Shown here in pieces: positions 46,802 to 59,168 of a DNA stretch of 64,000 bases. Below the pieces are notes generated by a model, which searched no databases, had not been told where the DNA came from, and was given only the letters and a program-made list of their open reading frames with translations. Each line of letters opens with the position of its first letter. The stretch's first letter is position 1. The stretch is from assembly GCF_022376445.1 (NCBI RefSeq), contig NW_025954961.1, positions 1,674,001 through 1,738,000 on the forward strand, written 5' to 3'. Both the position numbers and the translations under genes were made by a program. Source of the stretch: Fomitopsis serialis. Its lineage: Eukaryota; Basidiomycota; Agaricomycetes; Polyporales; Fomitopsidaceae.

Positions 46802-49800
46802 ATGCGTGGTGCTCTCTTACATGCTCCGACCGCTCTCGGGTTCTTAAGACGCGCCTTGCGAGCCAATTTACACACCACGTCCGTCCGAGCCATGCCACCA
46901 CTCACCCCATGGACCCCCAACCGCTACCCCCAGTCTCGTCGCTCGGACCACATTGATGTGTACAAGAGCGACTCCAAGGGCGAAGTCCGCGTCCCCGACC
47001 CCTATCAGTGGCTTGAGCAACACTCCGAGGAGACTGAGCAGTGGGTGAACGCCCAAGAAGCGTTCACGCGAGCATACTTGGATCAGAACCCAGAGCGACA
47101 AAACCTTGAAGACGAGATCAGGCAAAATGAAAAGTTCGCCAAGGTATGCACTGCCGAGGGTTGGTGGTCGACATTCATACACTGAATTGTCGCCTTAGTT
47201 CTCCTCTCCCAGCCTGAAATATGACAACCGTTGGTACTGGTCCTACAATTCTGGCCTGCAGGGCCAGCACGGTGCGTAGTATCTCATTGGCTATCGCGGA
47301 GCACTGATGCGGCATTTCTGCTCAGTGATCTTCCGCTCCAAGGATGAGACCCTTCCAGACTTTAATAAAGACATAGGTCCAGGCGGAGAAGTATTCTTCG
47401 ACGTGAGTACCTGATAGCGTGTCGTGTGCTAATATCTCCGGATTATTGATCTAAGTACGTTCTGTGGGACCCGATAGCCGAATCTTCTAACCACAGATGG
47501 GTCGGCGGCAATAGCCGGTACTGCTTTCTCTCGCTCAGGAGAGCTTTGGGCATATGGTATTTCACGTTCCGTGAGTAACCATGTGGTCACTTTGCCACAG
47601 CTGCTACAGCTCACGCAATCTAACAGGGAAGTGACTTCTTCACGATATACGTCCGACCGACGTCTGCGCCCTTCGCATCGAAGGAGGGTTCGGACGTGCA
47701 CCCTGTGCATACCGAGGGCGCGCTGCCAGATGAAATTCGTTTCGTCAAGTTCTCAGCCATCACGTGGACAGCGGACTCGAAAGGATTCTTCTACCAGGTT
47801 AGTGCATAGTGTTTATGATGGCGTCTGTTCAGCGACATATCGACTGTGCATCAAGGAGTGGAGAGCGCGAACGTTGATACGTGACATCGTTTAGCGTTTC
47901 CCCACGAGAGAATCCCATGGATCTGCAGATGAGGACAAGGCCGGCACGGAAACGGACATGGACAAGAACGCAATGCTGTATTACCACCGTATCGGCACCG
48001 CTCAAGGTAGGTGGTCCCACCTGCTACAACACCAGTACTACTCTGTGTTTACCTCAGTGCTCATGCACTCTATCATCTTGTAGCGGAGGACATTCTTGTG
48101 GTCAAGGATGACGCGCATCCGGAATGGATGTGGCATGTAGAAGTCTCAGAGGTGGACGGACGTTACTTGATCCTCTCCGTCAGCCGGGACACTGCGAGGG
48201 TATGCAGAACTTCCTTCGAGTGCCTCTGCCTCCTTTCTGACAACTCATACGTGGCTCTTCAGAAAAACCTCATGTGGATAGCGGACCTCGAGAAGAACAC
48301 CATTGACCAAAACATCAATTGGGACAAGCTCGTCGACGACTTCGATGCGGAGTTCAACTAGTATGTCTTTCCCGGGACATTGTGTCGTTCAGAAGATCCG
48401 GAGCACTTGCTGATGTCTCAAATCAGCATCGCAAACGACGGCACGAAGTTCTATCTTATTACGAACAAGGATGCACCTCAGTATAAGCTCGTCTCCGTGG
48501 ATCTCGCTGACCCTCCAGAGAAGCGAGTCTTCCGCGACGTCATCCCCGAGGACAAGGACGCACACCTCGAGGACGTCCGCGCGGTGAACCATGACTATTT
48601 TTCGTCTCATACAAGCGCAACGTGTGTGCCCTACCTGTCTTCATTCATGTCATGCTAAATATAATGGATCATACAGGTCGTAGACGAGATCTACGTGTAC
48701 GACATGTCGGGCAAGCGGCTTTCCCGAGTCGGCGCAGACCTCGTCGGGGCCGCGCGGGTCCGGCCAAGCGCCAGCATTCGTGGTTCTTCGCCCAGCTGAT
48801 TGGCTTCACGAACCCCGGGATCGTCGCGAAGTACGACTTCACTGAGAAGGACGAGGCGAAGCGCTGGAGCGAGTACAGGAAGACCATCGTCACCGGCCTG
48901 AACTCTGACGACTTCGAGGCGAAGCAGGTTTGTAGCCCAGCGAATGTCTCCTTAACTTTGTCGACTGATCTACTACTAGGTTGGTATAAGAGCAAAGACG
49001 GTACAAAGGTCCCATGTTTGTTGTCAGGCACAAGGACACAAGTTCGACGGGACAGCACCTGCTTTCCAATACGGTGAGCAAGGCAGTAGTAAGTGTGGTT
49101 GTCCAGCGTAATAGCGTATGAATTCCAGGCTACGGCGGCTTTGCCATTGCCGTCTCACCTTCTGGAGCTCATCCATCTTGACCTTCATGCAGAAGTACGG
49201 GGTTGTCCTGGCGGTGCCTAATATACGAGGTGGCAGTGAGTTCGGCGAGGACTGGCACCTGGCTGGCACAAGGGAACGCAAGGTCGGTGACTGTCAAAAT
49301 TCGTTATGCCCTCATGGATGTTAAATGCGTCTGCTCTAGCACAACTGTTTCGACGACTTCATCGCAGCCTCGTGAGTACAAGCATATGTCTATATTAAAC
49401 TGTCTGACCTAGTATTGAAGGGAATACCTGGTCGAGAACAAGTACGCCGCACGAGGCAAGATTGCGATCAACGGTGGATCAAATGGAGGTGTGTCCCTCC
49501 TGGGTGAGTGAGGGTGGCATGTATTCATTTCTTGTAGGTCTCCTCGTGGCCGCTTGCGTGAACCGCGCACCCGAAGGGCTCTTGGGTGCTGCCGTTGCCG
49601 AAGTGGGTGTACTTGACCTCCTGAAGGTAAGTTGCAACCCAATTCCGGATATGATACCCGATTATTAATGCCTCAACGCCGTCGGTGTCAGTTTGCCGAC
49701 TTCACCATCGGTTAGTCGCGACACGAGTCGAGTATCGCATTTCCCTCATTGTTCACCCCGTAGGCCGCGCCTGGACTTCCGACTACGGCGATCCCCATGA

Positions 49801-50202
49801 CCCACACGACTTCGACTTCATTTATCCGCTATCTCCTCTGCACAACGTTCCGAAGGACAAGGTGCTTCCGCCAACAGTGCTGCACACTGCCGACCGTACG
49901 TTTTACTTCATGCTGTTGCCTATCTCGCTTACCAGACGATAACAGACGACGACCGAGTGGTGCCATTGCATTCATTCAAGCACGCGGCAACGTTGCAGCA
50001 TACGCTGCCGAACAACGCGCATCCTCTGCTCATACGCATAGATACGAAGGCGGGACACGGTGCCGGCAAGTCTACCGACAAGAGGTGAGTTGATTTAACC
50101 CCATCGTCCTGTCGGTAGTCTGAACGGTCGCAGGATCAAGGAAGCGCGGACCGCCTCGGCTTCATAGCTCAGTCGATGGGACTGGAGGCAAAGCGTGGTT
50201 AG
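46802..50202 (+). CDS. Prolyl oligopeptidase (S9A serine peptidase)
   Basis: Cleaves short peptides after proline. The beta-propeller part begins [19 protein letters not shown] and includes [34 protein letters not shown] and EDILVVKDD. The hydrolase part has [29 protein letters not shown], the nucleophile serine in [17 protein letters not shown] (about 49460-49560), the catalytic Asp in [17 protein letters not shown] (about 49945-49990) and His in [10 protein letters not shown] (about 50055-50080). More than a dozen introns occur. Missing single bases are inferred at 48598-48602, 48762 and 50146; the last restores the usual C-terminus and a TAG at 50200-50202 in place of an early stop. Start choice: ATG 46892 gives the standard cytosolic protein, while in-frame ATG 46802 adds a basic, acid-free 30-residue leader with [11 protein letters not shown], like a mitochondrial presequence. 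Confidence 0.93.
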
Positions 50203-50819
50203 CCGTGCACTTAGGTTGCCTGTGGATGTCGTCATGTTAAACAGTTCTGTCTCAGGAAGTACGTTGGATCACCGACTATGAGGTATCGGAGGACACTGCG
50301 AGTTTAAATGCGAGGAATTTACGGCTCTTGAGATATTGAAACCCCATTTGTGTACGCTTGAAATGAACGGCTGTGCCTCATATTCTTGCGGGCCATTCAA
50401 AGACAGTACAGATACATAAGGTCTACTCACCAGTCACAATGGGAGCTTGTCATCGGTGTGCAATGCACTCTAAAAGCTGCCACAACGATTTGCAACCGGC
50501 GGATTGACCCATGATATCAATTTGCGCAGCATATTTCCATCTGGATTTACATCTATGTAGTACAAATCAGGAACAGATGATTTGCGGCTGGTCGTCGAGG
50601 AATCGTCGAGGCGGGAGCAAGGCGGGAGTCTCCCCGAGAGCAGGATCTGAGATCGGACGAATAGACGCAGGCGTTGACTTCCAAATGTAGGAATCAAGCG
50701 TAACGTGAACTCGTAAGCACGCAAACATCTCCTCGACGGTGCTGACCGGGGCTGCAGTACGTTGTCCATGTATGTTGCAGTGAACCATACTGACCTGTTT
50801 CTCTGCATCGCTAGTGCCA
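50203..50819. other. Intergenic DNA between prolyl oligopeptidase and mitochondrial IF-3 genes
   Basis: About 620 bases. A minus-strand open frame (50567-50950) overlaps the IF-3 start and is not supported by any motif. No other feature is seen. Confidence 0.45.
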
Positions 50820-51605
50820 ATGAGCTTGAGCATCTTACGACTTGCCACACGCGGGTTGTCGCGCCAAAACGTAGTCCACCCCTTCCGCGCCAGACCCATC
50901 GCCTCGACATCCCGGCTTGCACACACACCTGCACAGAGCGACAAGAACAAGCAGTCGTCACCCCTTCATTCACGGAATGAGAGGATTCCTTTCCGCGTCG
51001 TCAGGGTGGTGCACGAGGAGACCGGCCGTCTGAGCGACGAATGGGTCGCCCTCTCGGACATCCTCCAAAACCTCAAGCGGAAGGAGAATTACGTCGAGCT
51101 CGTCGCCCTCAATCCCGATCCCGTTGTAAAGATAATCAAGTCAAGGGATGTCTACCTCAAGATGCGTGCACGGGCGGAGAGGAGGAAGGTGAGGCGAGAG
51201 CAGAAGGAGGTGCAGATGACCTGGGCCATCTCCCCAGGAGACCTTGCGCACAAACTGGCGAAGGTCAGGGAGGAGCTGGAGGCGGGGAACAGAGTGGACC
51301 TGGTGTATATGTCCAAGAGTGGGCAGCCTAAACCCACACCAGAGCAAGTGGAGGCTCAGGCTGCGGAGACGGTGAAGCTGCTAGAGGACGCAGGCGCGGA
51401 ATGGAAGCCGCGCACTACGACGAAGACGACTCTCATCATATCCTTCCAAGGTCACAACGAGCCTGGAGCCGCGGCCGACACCGCGGAAAGTCTCAAGGCA
51501 CAGATGAAGGAAAAAGCGAAGAAGAAATCGGAGCGGCGGCAGAAGGAGTTGATGAGACAGACGAAGTACCAGAAGCCGGAGCAACCATCATCTTCAGCTT
51601 CATGA
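50820..51605 (+). CDS. Mitochondrial translation initiation factor IF-3
   Basis: Intronless gene of 261 residues from ATG 50820. The N-terminus MSLSILRLATRGLSRQNVVH is basic and lacks acidic residues, as in a mitochondrial presequence. The IF-3 N-terminal domain follows at residues about 58-115: NERIPFRVVRVVHEETGRL, WVALSDILQNLKRKE, YVELVALNPDPVVKIIKS. A basic linker (RARAERRKVRREQKEVQMTW) and the C-terminal ribosome-binding domain follow, with AISPGDLAHKLAKVREELEAGN. The C-terminal tail is lysine-rich. It would keep mitochondrial subunits apart and aid start-codon selection. The upstream GTG is not taken as start. Confidence 0.88.
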   Translation: MSLSILRLATRGLSRQNVVHPFRARPIASTSRLAHTPAQSDKNKQSSPLHSRNERIPFRVVRVVHEETGRLSDEWVALSDILQNLKRKENYVELVALNPDPVVKIIKSRDVYLKMRARAERRKVRREQKEVQMTWAISPGDLAHKLAKVREELEAGNRVDLVYMSKSGQPKPTPEQVEAQAAETVKLLEDAGAEWKPRTTTKTTLIISFQGHNEPGAAADTAESLKAQMKEKAKKKSERRQKELMRQTKYQKPEQPSSSAS

Positions 51606-51663
51606 TATACATGTACTCATGCCCATCACATTTGCCCTACATATTACATTAGAAACAGTACAT

Positions 51664-54600
51664 CTACTTATTAGCTGCATTCAGACGACGGTGCAACTTA
51701 GTCCGACGGCGACGACGAAGAGGCAATCCACGGGTTTTGATAGTGACGAAGGCATGAGGACGGAACCGTGTGCGCTGCGCTGAAGATGTATAAGTGCCAC
51801 AATTCTGGCGGGTGTTACAGATGCCGTTGAGTCAATGATCTTGTCCCAGTGTCCGATGAAATTGGCACGGAAGCCAGGCGGCACCGGCAGGCCTGCCTTA
51901 ACGATGTCGCGCACTACCTCCTGGAGGGCGGATGTCCAGCCTTGCCCCTTTACGCCTTCACGCTGGTGCCGGTGCCACGCCGAGCGCAGATAGCTGCGCC
52001 AGAAACGCGGAGTCGTACGCCCGGGTCGCGGGGCCGTGTTGAACTGCCGGCCGAAGAGGTCGAGTGCCTCGATGAAGAACCGCTCATCGGGGGTAGGGAA
52101 ATGTCCCTTCCACTCCCGACGAGGCTTCCGCGTCTTCGCCATGCCAGTAGTGACCGATAGAGCGACAGTCCAGCAGAGACCATGCACCGATGCAGGAGCC
52201 CAGCGACGCTCCGTAGACGTCTGCGCCTCTGCGAGTACTTCGGCAAGTGGAGCTTCTGCATGGTGGTCACGAACGCCGCCCATCCAGGAATGACGCCTCT
52301 GAACAGTGGCACCCACTTGTCGTCACCCTGCCTGAGAGCCTGGTCCGACGAGGCTTGTTCACGTCGGCCACGAGAGATGGCTCTGTTTGCCTCCTGAGCG
52401 TAGCAGCGCATCATCGAGGTGTACGCATGCACAGGAAGACACCAAGGCTCCACGTCCGGAACAAAATTAGGCACCCAACTGGCCTGCTCCGCCTGCTTGG
52501 CCAGCAGCCACACCCTCTCAGCGGCACCCGTCTTCTTCGCCTTCGCCAGCGCATTGAGAAGTGCGGAGTATACGTGCGGCCCGTGGCGAACTGCCCGCCT
52601 CAGATACCGCTTCCTCAGTCTCGGAGGCAGTGGGCTTCGCCGTCGGCTATCGTCCGTTCTCCCCCAAGTAGGATGGTCCACGATAGCTAGCTCGGGCATC
52701 ATGCGGAAAAGGACATTTGCGATGACACCGGGCTTCCCGGTCGCAGTGACGTGGGTAACGTACTCAGCAAGCGTGCGTGCGTTGACAGGGACATCGACGG
52801 GCGCATTGACGAAAGCCTCTGGGACTTCCCAATCTTCTTCGTCTAGCCGCTGGAGTACTCTCGACTGTCGTGCGCCGGGTGGAGGAGCCGGACTGCTTCT
52901 ATCACGGCGAAGTGAGCTCGACTGTTGCCGATATGCGGGAACAGTCGGGGGGTCCACGGCGCTGCATTGCGAGACACTTGAACGGCCAACGTTCATAGCG
53001 GTGGTTGAGCGGCCTTTGGCATCCCGTCCTAGCAATCCTGGCCAAGGGACAGACGGACGAGACGGCAGAGCTTCCTTCCAAGACGATTGGAACGCTTCTG
53101 GATGCGAGTTATGCAGCCAAACATCCTGACCCTTGGTACCAGCCATGTTCGGAGCAGTACTCTCCACCTCACTCGCAGGAGCGGACCACTCGCAGCGCTC
53201 TCGAAGGGCGCGCAGAGCAAGGTCCGTTATGTCCTGTCTTCGCGTGAGGGTACCAGCACGGATCAGCGTGTTGTACGTGACGATGGTAGGCTGTATCGGT
53301 GGCTTTCGCTTGCAGCACATATGGTCCAGAATGCTGGCAGCGAGCGCAGGCGAGAGTCGATGTCGTAAGGCGTAGAACAGGAGAGCATTGTAGGATCCGA
53401 TGTCAAGGCGAGGAGGACGGTCCAGCGGCTCGGGCTTCGTGAGGGAGTGTATCAGACGCATAAGCACGCTGTGGAAGTACTGATACGCCTTGACACGGAC
53501 TGGCTTGTTAGAGCGGTCCAGGATCCAGACGTGGTGATCCGTCTTCGGACAGGAGTAGAGAGAGTGTACCAGAGTGGAGATCCTGTCTGTCGGTAGCTGG
53601 CCTGTGTCTAGCAGCATGGCTAGGTTCGCCAGGGCTTGGAGGGCTGGGGCTAAGCGATCGTCGCCGTCCGCTTCAGCGGGCGGCGGCGCTTCTACAGCCT
53701 TGTCTATCTCCCGAAGAACACTGTTCATAGTGTCCACTGCGGTGCGCGACAACCGGAATGAGTAGTCTCGTTGTATAGGTACGAATGGGGAGCATCCATC
53801 CGGACACAACGGCGTAGAATTCGCATCGACGGCTGCCTGCTCCGCAGAAGCATCACGCGCTTTCTGGACCTCCAAGGACTTGAAGAACAGCACGACCAAC
53901 AGGGTCCCCATGATGATCTCGCCATGCATGACGAGATGTTTGATCAACTGTTCGTAGCCGTGTTATACTCCTGTCGACGCTGACCCCACATCCGAGCGTG
54001 CAGCATGAGTTTGACGGCGGCTCTCGTGCACGTATCAGAAACATCGCTGCTGTGGATTTTGAAGACGTTTTCGCCGTCGGGGGCCTTTTTGCGCAGACCA
54101 CGCATCGCCGCGCCGGCCAGAAGAATACCGAGGGGCTTGGACGGTGTTTGGGTAAGGGAGTGGATGATAGAATTGAAAGTCGCAGGCCGGATGTGGATAC
54201 CACAGTCCTGCAGGATTTGAGCGTATGAAGAGGCCCTTTTCCCGAGACCGGCGCGGACGAGACCATGGAGGAAAACATGAGCGGATAGACGGGGAGAGAC
54301 GGGTTGCCCGAAATCTATGGGCGGTGCTGGTGATGCAGGAGAGCTGGACTTGGAATTGATAAGTTTGTTTCGTACTGATTCGGGGTTGTGGGACTCCAGC
54401 AGGGAGTTGATGAGGTAGAGAGCGTCTCCGTACTTGCGGTTCTCCATGGAGAGTCGGACAGCTTGCGCTGAAGCACGAGAGATCTGACCTGCCGTCAACG
54501 CCTGTAGGAAGAGGCGAGGCTGCGTCTCCTCGGGTGGAGGCTGATCGACTGCATTGGCGGGTCCATGCGGTGCTGGCCGGTGAGCGAGAGCAGTTGCTCC

Positions 54601-54780
54601 GCTGGTGAAAGTGGTCGTGAAGAAGGAAGCGGCCTTGTTGCCAAAATGCGGCCTACAAAGTGCACTTCGTCTGAAGCTTGCTGTGCACAGTCCGAGCTGT
54701 CGTGAGTGTATTGCAGGGTGACGGTGGGCGACGGTGTGCAGGAAAGCATTGGCCGATGATGTCGACCAATTACATAGCAT
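51664..54780 (-). CDS. Large mitochondrial pentatricopeptide-like protein
   Basis: Encoded mostly in two long open stretches that form one protein. The start at 54780 (MLCNWSTSSANAFLHTVAHR) is basic and rich in H/S/R, like a mitochondrial presequence. Helical pairs typical of PPR proteins recur: LHGLVRAGLGKRASSYAQIL, IRPATFNSIIHSL, DIGSYNALLFYALRHRLS, IQPTIVTYNTLIRAGTL, PHVYSALLNALAKAKKTGAA and LPVHAYTSMMRCYAQE. One base is missing at 53950: adding it joins YNTATN to QLIKHLVMHGE and removes an early stop. A second frame change lies near 52150-52250, and a last one near 51780 gives a very basic C-terminus (LPLRRRRRTKLHRRL) ending at TAG (complement of 51664-51666). PPR proteins bind organelle RNA; the specific role is unknown. 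Its 3' end lies 58 bases from mitochondrial IF-3. Confidence 0.75.
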
Positions 54781-55308
54781 GTGCCTCGCATTACTGCGGT
54801 CCCGCTGTGAGCAACTACATCACGGTCACCGACAACACACATACCAGGTCTACCTGAAGCTCCGATTAGAGAGCAGCGCACTGCAAAGCGGGCACTACTG
54901 CAGCGGACAGCGGACGAGGTGGTCGACGCTCTGAACAGGTCGCCGGCGTTTGCCCGGGCCCAACCAGACGGCCCGAGAGCTCAACAGACCGGCCGGCTCG
55001 TCTCATTTGTAGGATCCTTTCTCAACCGCTTCTGATCTCACTTAACCATCGCTTTCAATTTTAAAAATGGCACAGTTTCGGACGAAGGAAAAACTGTATG
55101 CAAGTAGGTACATAATGTACAGACGGGAGGCACCAGACAATTACTTACGAGTAAATGAGTAAATGGAGGCTATCGTGGGAAACGCTTCAAAGATCATAGC
55201 CGTTCCTTCCGGGCGCCTGCCTCTGTGGTAAGTAGGTCGTCGACGGCAGCGTCACTGAGCGGGACAGGCCTAGTTTTTGTCAGTAAACGAAGTTGGTGAA
55301 AGCTAAAC
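54781..55308. promoter_or_regulatory. Divergent promoter region of PPR-like and CBC80 genes
   Basis: About 530 bases between two divergent starts, AT-richer towards the CBC80 side. No clear TATA box or repeat. Confidence 0.45.
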
Positions 55309-58300
55309 ATGAGCTACCATCACGGAGGAGGACATCGCAGAAAGCAACATCGAGGTGAGAATAGCAGGACTACACCTGAGTGGCCCATTTCAACTTCAAC
55401 TTGCACACGTTCTCAGGTGCAGACGACTACGACAGTCATGGTCGGCGCGAGACTTTTGACACCCCAGAGCAAAAACTGAGGAAGAGTATCATCAACCTCG
55501 GCGAGGTGGTGAGTGCGACGAATCCAGCTATAATTTTCACTGGGAACGAGTCTCCGAACATCTTCGTGCGATAGGATCCTGTCCAAGAACTACCACGGCT
55601 TGCGAGCGATATACGTGCTGCAAATGATGCTGCTACAGCCGCAGGCGGGCCTGCTATACCTGCCATCTCAGAGGGGTTTCGGATAGGGTACGTCTCGCGC
55701 GTATCTACAAGGTTCATTCGCACTGACCTCGTTTCCCAGTGTCACCGAACAACCGTTCAAGATCCCGTATTATGCTGCCTTGCTCCGCCTACTTCATGAC
55801 CAGCCAGAAGATGCTGAAGAGAACCCTCCAGCTGAAGCATCACCGCCGCTGGGCAAACAGTCCTGGAGGATTCTGGAAGGGTTCCAAGCCTTCTTGGACA
55901 AGCTAGCCTGGCGCGAAATCAGGTTATGCGTACGTGTCTTCGGAGACCATGCATGAAAGAGTCTCAAATCTCGCAGATTCAATTCTTCGCGCACTGCACA
56001 ATGGCAGGCCTCGTTTCATCACAACATGTTCGAGTTACTCCGGTCCTTCACCGCGGTGTTGCAAGAGTTCGGAGTGTCTCATGGGCGAGCCATGAAAGCA
56101 GCTTTGTGCGCGGCGGAGGGGCTCATGATCGTGCGTATCCGTGGAGTACATACCAGTGGCGCATATATTGACATGCTCGTATAGGCTGGCCCGATCGTGT
56201 CGAAGTCTGGCGCAGACGCGACAGAAATCATTGCTGCCATTCGCGACTATTCAGATTCCGTGACCGGCTCGAAAACACTGGTACAACCCATCGTGAGGCT
56301 GCATGAGCAGTCCCCAATAGTCGAGCACACAGACGAGGTATGTGTACTGATCGTCGGGCGTGGTAGAATCTAACCGCTTGTCAGCTCCTCGATTCGGCTC
56401 TCGCCGCCCTCAGCGCGTTGAGGGAGGGAAATTTCGCAGAGACCGCTAACAGTTTTGTACAGCCATATGTGGACTTCCCCGAATTTACTCCGGCGCCGTT
56501 CGAGCTGCCATCCGTTTTGGTGGCCCCTGAGGTCATTGAGCTGGATGGTTTGACAACTGAAGCCGGTGAAGATGCGCAGGTCAAGAAGGAGGAGTGGCCG
56601 GCCTATTTTGTACGGTTGTTCGACAACGACGTATGTCGTCTTCGCCTATCCAGTTTCCATCCACTGATATCTGATAAACAGGTTACACCTGACCCTACGA
56701 CACCGAGCGGTTATGCTATCCGGGCAGCCATACTGGACATCCTGGACGTCTTCGAGGTCAACCGCAAGGAGTGTGCCCGGCTGCTTTTGGAGTACCCCAA
56801 GTGGACCCTTCACGGAACTTTCAAGCCCAGACCTGGTGCACCAGAGCAAGAGCCAGTGACTGAGAAGAACTGGCAACTCGAGAACACAATCATCGAGGTG
56901 CGTCTTCCCTACGTCCACAATTCCAGCGATAATTGTTGTCCAGATCACGCTGGGTTCGGTCTTCCTTTTGCCCGAGTCGACGTACAAGCCGGTTTACTAC
57001 ATCGCTCTCATCACGGAGATTGTAAGCTGTCGCCTCAAACGTTGGTCCGGCTGTTGGCAAGTCAATACGGAAGCTCTACACACTCCTGTCGGACGGCCTA
57101 GACGTCGAAGTCGCGCATCGGTTTGCTGATTGGTTCTCGGTCCACATGAGCAACTTCGGTTCGCTGGGTTGGAAGGAATGGTGAGCCTCCCATTGCCACC
57201 GTCAGAGCGAATGCTGATGGTCTGCACGACCAGGGTACCGGACATCGCCCTTTCTCTGAGGCATCCTAAACGACGCTTCGTGAGGAAGGCACTCGAGTAT
57301 GAGATTCGGCTCTCGTACTACGACAGGATTCTTAAGACCTACCCGAAGCGATGCAAAACCCGGAAACCCATGCATGCCAGAGGAATCACCTGGTCCTGAC
57401 TACGACTATGACGACCCCTGTAAGTCGAAAAGTCGTTGCATTCGTCGTCCGTCTGCTCACTGCTTGTATGCAGCAAAACCGTATCACGATGCAGCGCAGT
57501 CCCTTCTGACCCTCTTGCGTGGCCGCACGAAGGCAGAAGATGTCGTCTCACACCTCGACCCTCTCAAGAACAGCATCTCCGAGACGGCGGAGGGCGACGT
57601 GAACGTTAGCTCCGTCGTCCGTTCTATCGCCGTGCAGTCGTTGCTGCACATTGGCAACCGCTCGTTCTCCCATTTCCTCAACGCCATCGAGCGGTACCTC
57701 CCGCTCCTCCGTAATATTGCATCTGGCGGAGGTGCGGGTGCGACCGGCAGCTCGAACACGGAAGCGCGTATGGACATCCTGAGCGCCGTCGCGAACTACT
57801 GGAAGCGCGTCAGAAACATGATTGTGATCGTCTTTGACAACTGATGCAGTACCAAATTGTCGATCCGACGGATGTGGTCACTTGGACGTTTGCGTATGGT
57901 GGGGCGCTGACTGGTGCCGTCGGCAAGTCGTCTTTCGACGCGTTCCAGTGGGGCGTGCTCAAGGGTGCGCTGGACAAGGCAATGGTCGAGTCGCTATTGC
58001 GCGCAAAAGGTCACGGCGTTGAGGAAGGAGGCTGATGAAACGTAGCAAGAGCGATAGCCACAGAAGGCGGTGACATGGAGGTCGACGCCGAGGCGAAGCC
58101 CGGTAAGCTTAGCGCACATTTTTGCTTCATGCACATACTCATGTCAGCGTAGACGTCTTGCACGTCGCAGAGTCGCCTGCACAGACCACCGCTCTCAAGG
58201 CATTCGCTACGCTGACGCGGGAACAGAAAGCGGCTCTGTCGCGTACCCTGGATGGCTTCGTTGGCTACCTGGTCGCCGGAGACCATGCCAATCCCACAGC

Positions 58301-58592
58301 AGCGGAAGTCATCACAGAAAAATCATGGCACAACCGCGTCAACTGGAATGAAGTGCAATGGGAGACCTGGGAGACTTGGTGCTGGTTCCGTCACTTCTGC
58401 AGAGCGGTAAGTCGCAGCCATCCTGACGACCTTGTTGACTCCAGCTGACATCTTCTGGTATAGTACTCGCCCTATCTACGCAACTATACACAGTCGCTGG
58501 AAGAGGCGTCCATGACAAAAGTCGGCCCTTCTGATCCGGCCGTGGATTTGTTCAAGAAAACTTGGAACATCGCCACCGGGCAGGAGGTGTAA
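55309..58592 (+). CDS. Nuclear cap-binding complex large subunit Cbc80/NCBP1
   Basis: Large subunit of the nuclear cap-binding complex, built from MIF4G-type helical repeats. It supports binding of the small subunit to the mRNA cap in splicing, 3' processing and export. The start MSYHHGGGHRRKQHR is followed by an intron and then DSHGRRETFDTPEQKLRKSI, IINLGEVDPVQELPRLASDI. Further segments include YYAALLRLLHDQPEDAEE, ALAALSALREGNFAETANSF, NRKECARLLLEYPKWTLHG, AHRFADWFSVHMSNFGSLGW, FVRKALEYEIRLSYYDRILK, QSLLTLLRGRTKAEDVVSHL and WCWFRHFCRAYSPYL. The end is FKKTWNIATGQEV with TAA at 58590-58592. About fourteen introns are present. Frame repairs of one base are needed near 57041 and around 57355-57390. 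Identity rests on the N-terminus and domain order, and is confident. Confidence 0.93.
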
Positions 58593-59168
58593 CGTTGCAC
58601 TGTTCCGTCTATACTTATTCCTGAGTGCTGAAGGCTGTATACTGTTTGCTATTGTAATGATTCATTGTCGCCGTTGCTGCACTTGGTGTACTTGTCAATG
58701 TCGAGGTCACAGCCGTCATCTATCTGTTACTTATCTCTTGCGGACTGCCCGAAGACAGTTGTTCCACAACAACGGCTTGGTACAAGACCACTGAAACGAT
58801 GCGCGCGCAAGGATGTCTTCGCTTCAAGAGTCACTCCGAAGACGCGAAGAGAAATCGCCATCGCTCTCATGGTCAAACTTAGACACACTACGTTGAAAAC
58901 GACCTCACATACGATTTCAGGCATGGATGATGAATGTCTTTATTTTACTCTGGTTTGTACTTTACCGGTATATGTGTGTGAATCTGGATGCAAAGAGATC
59001 GTGCGATGTCCTGGCAAAGAGACGGCAATATGTAATATGTGCAGCCATCAGCCCATGCTAAGAGAGCGTCTGTCTATGAGGGTAACGAGACGATGCGAGT
59101 TACTACATTAGATCGTGATAAATGTAAAGGGGGCGGAGGCGGAGAAGAGAAGGAACACCTCAGCCACT
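58593..59168. other. Convergent 3' region of CBC80 and PMA1
   Basis: About 580 bases, AT-richer than its surroundings and probably 3' UTRs. An open frame at 58665-59111 has no recognisable content. Confidence 0.5.

Noticed and set aside
50567..50950. Minus-strand open frame of 127 codons overlapping the mitochondrial IF-3 start
   Set aside because: It is antisense to a well-supported gene and shows no recognisable domain.
53944..53990. Two separate genes in place of one PPR-like gene
   Set aside because: The stop at the junction disappears when one G is added at 53950 on the plus strand, joining two halves with matching helical repeats.
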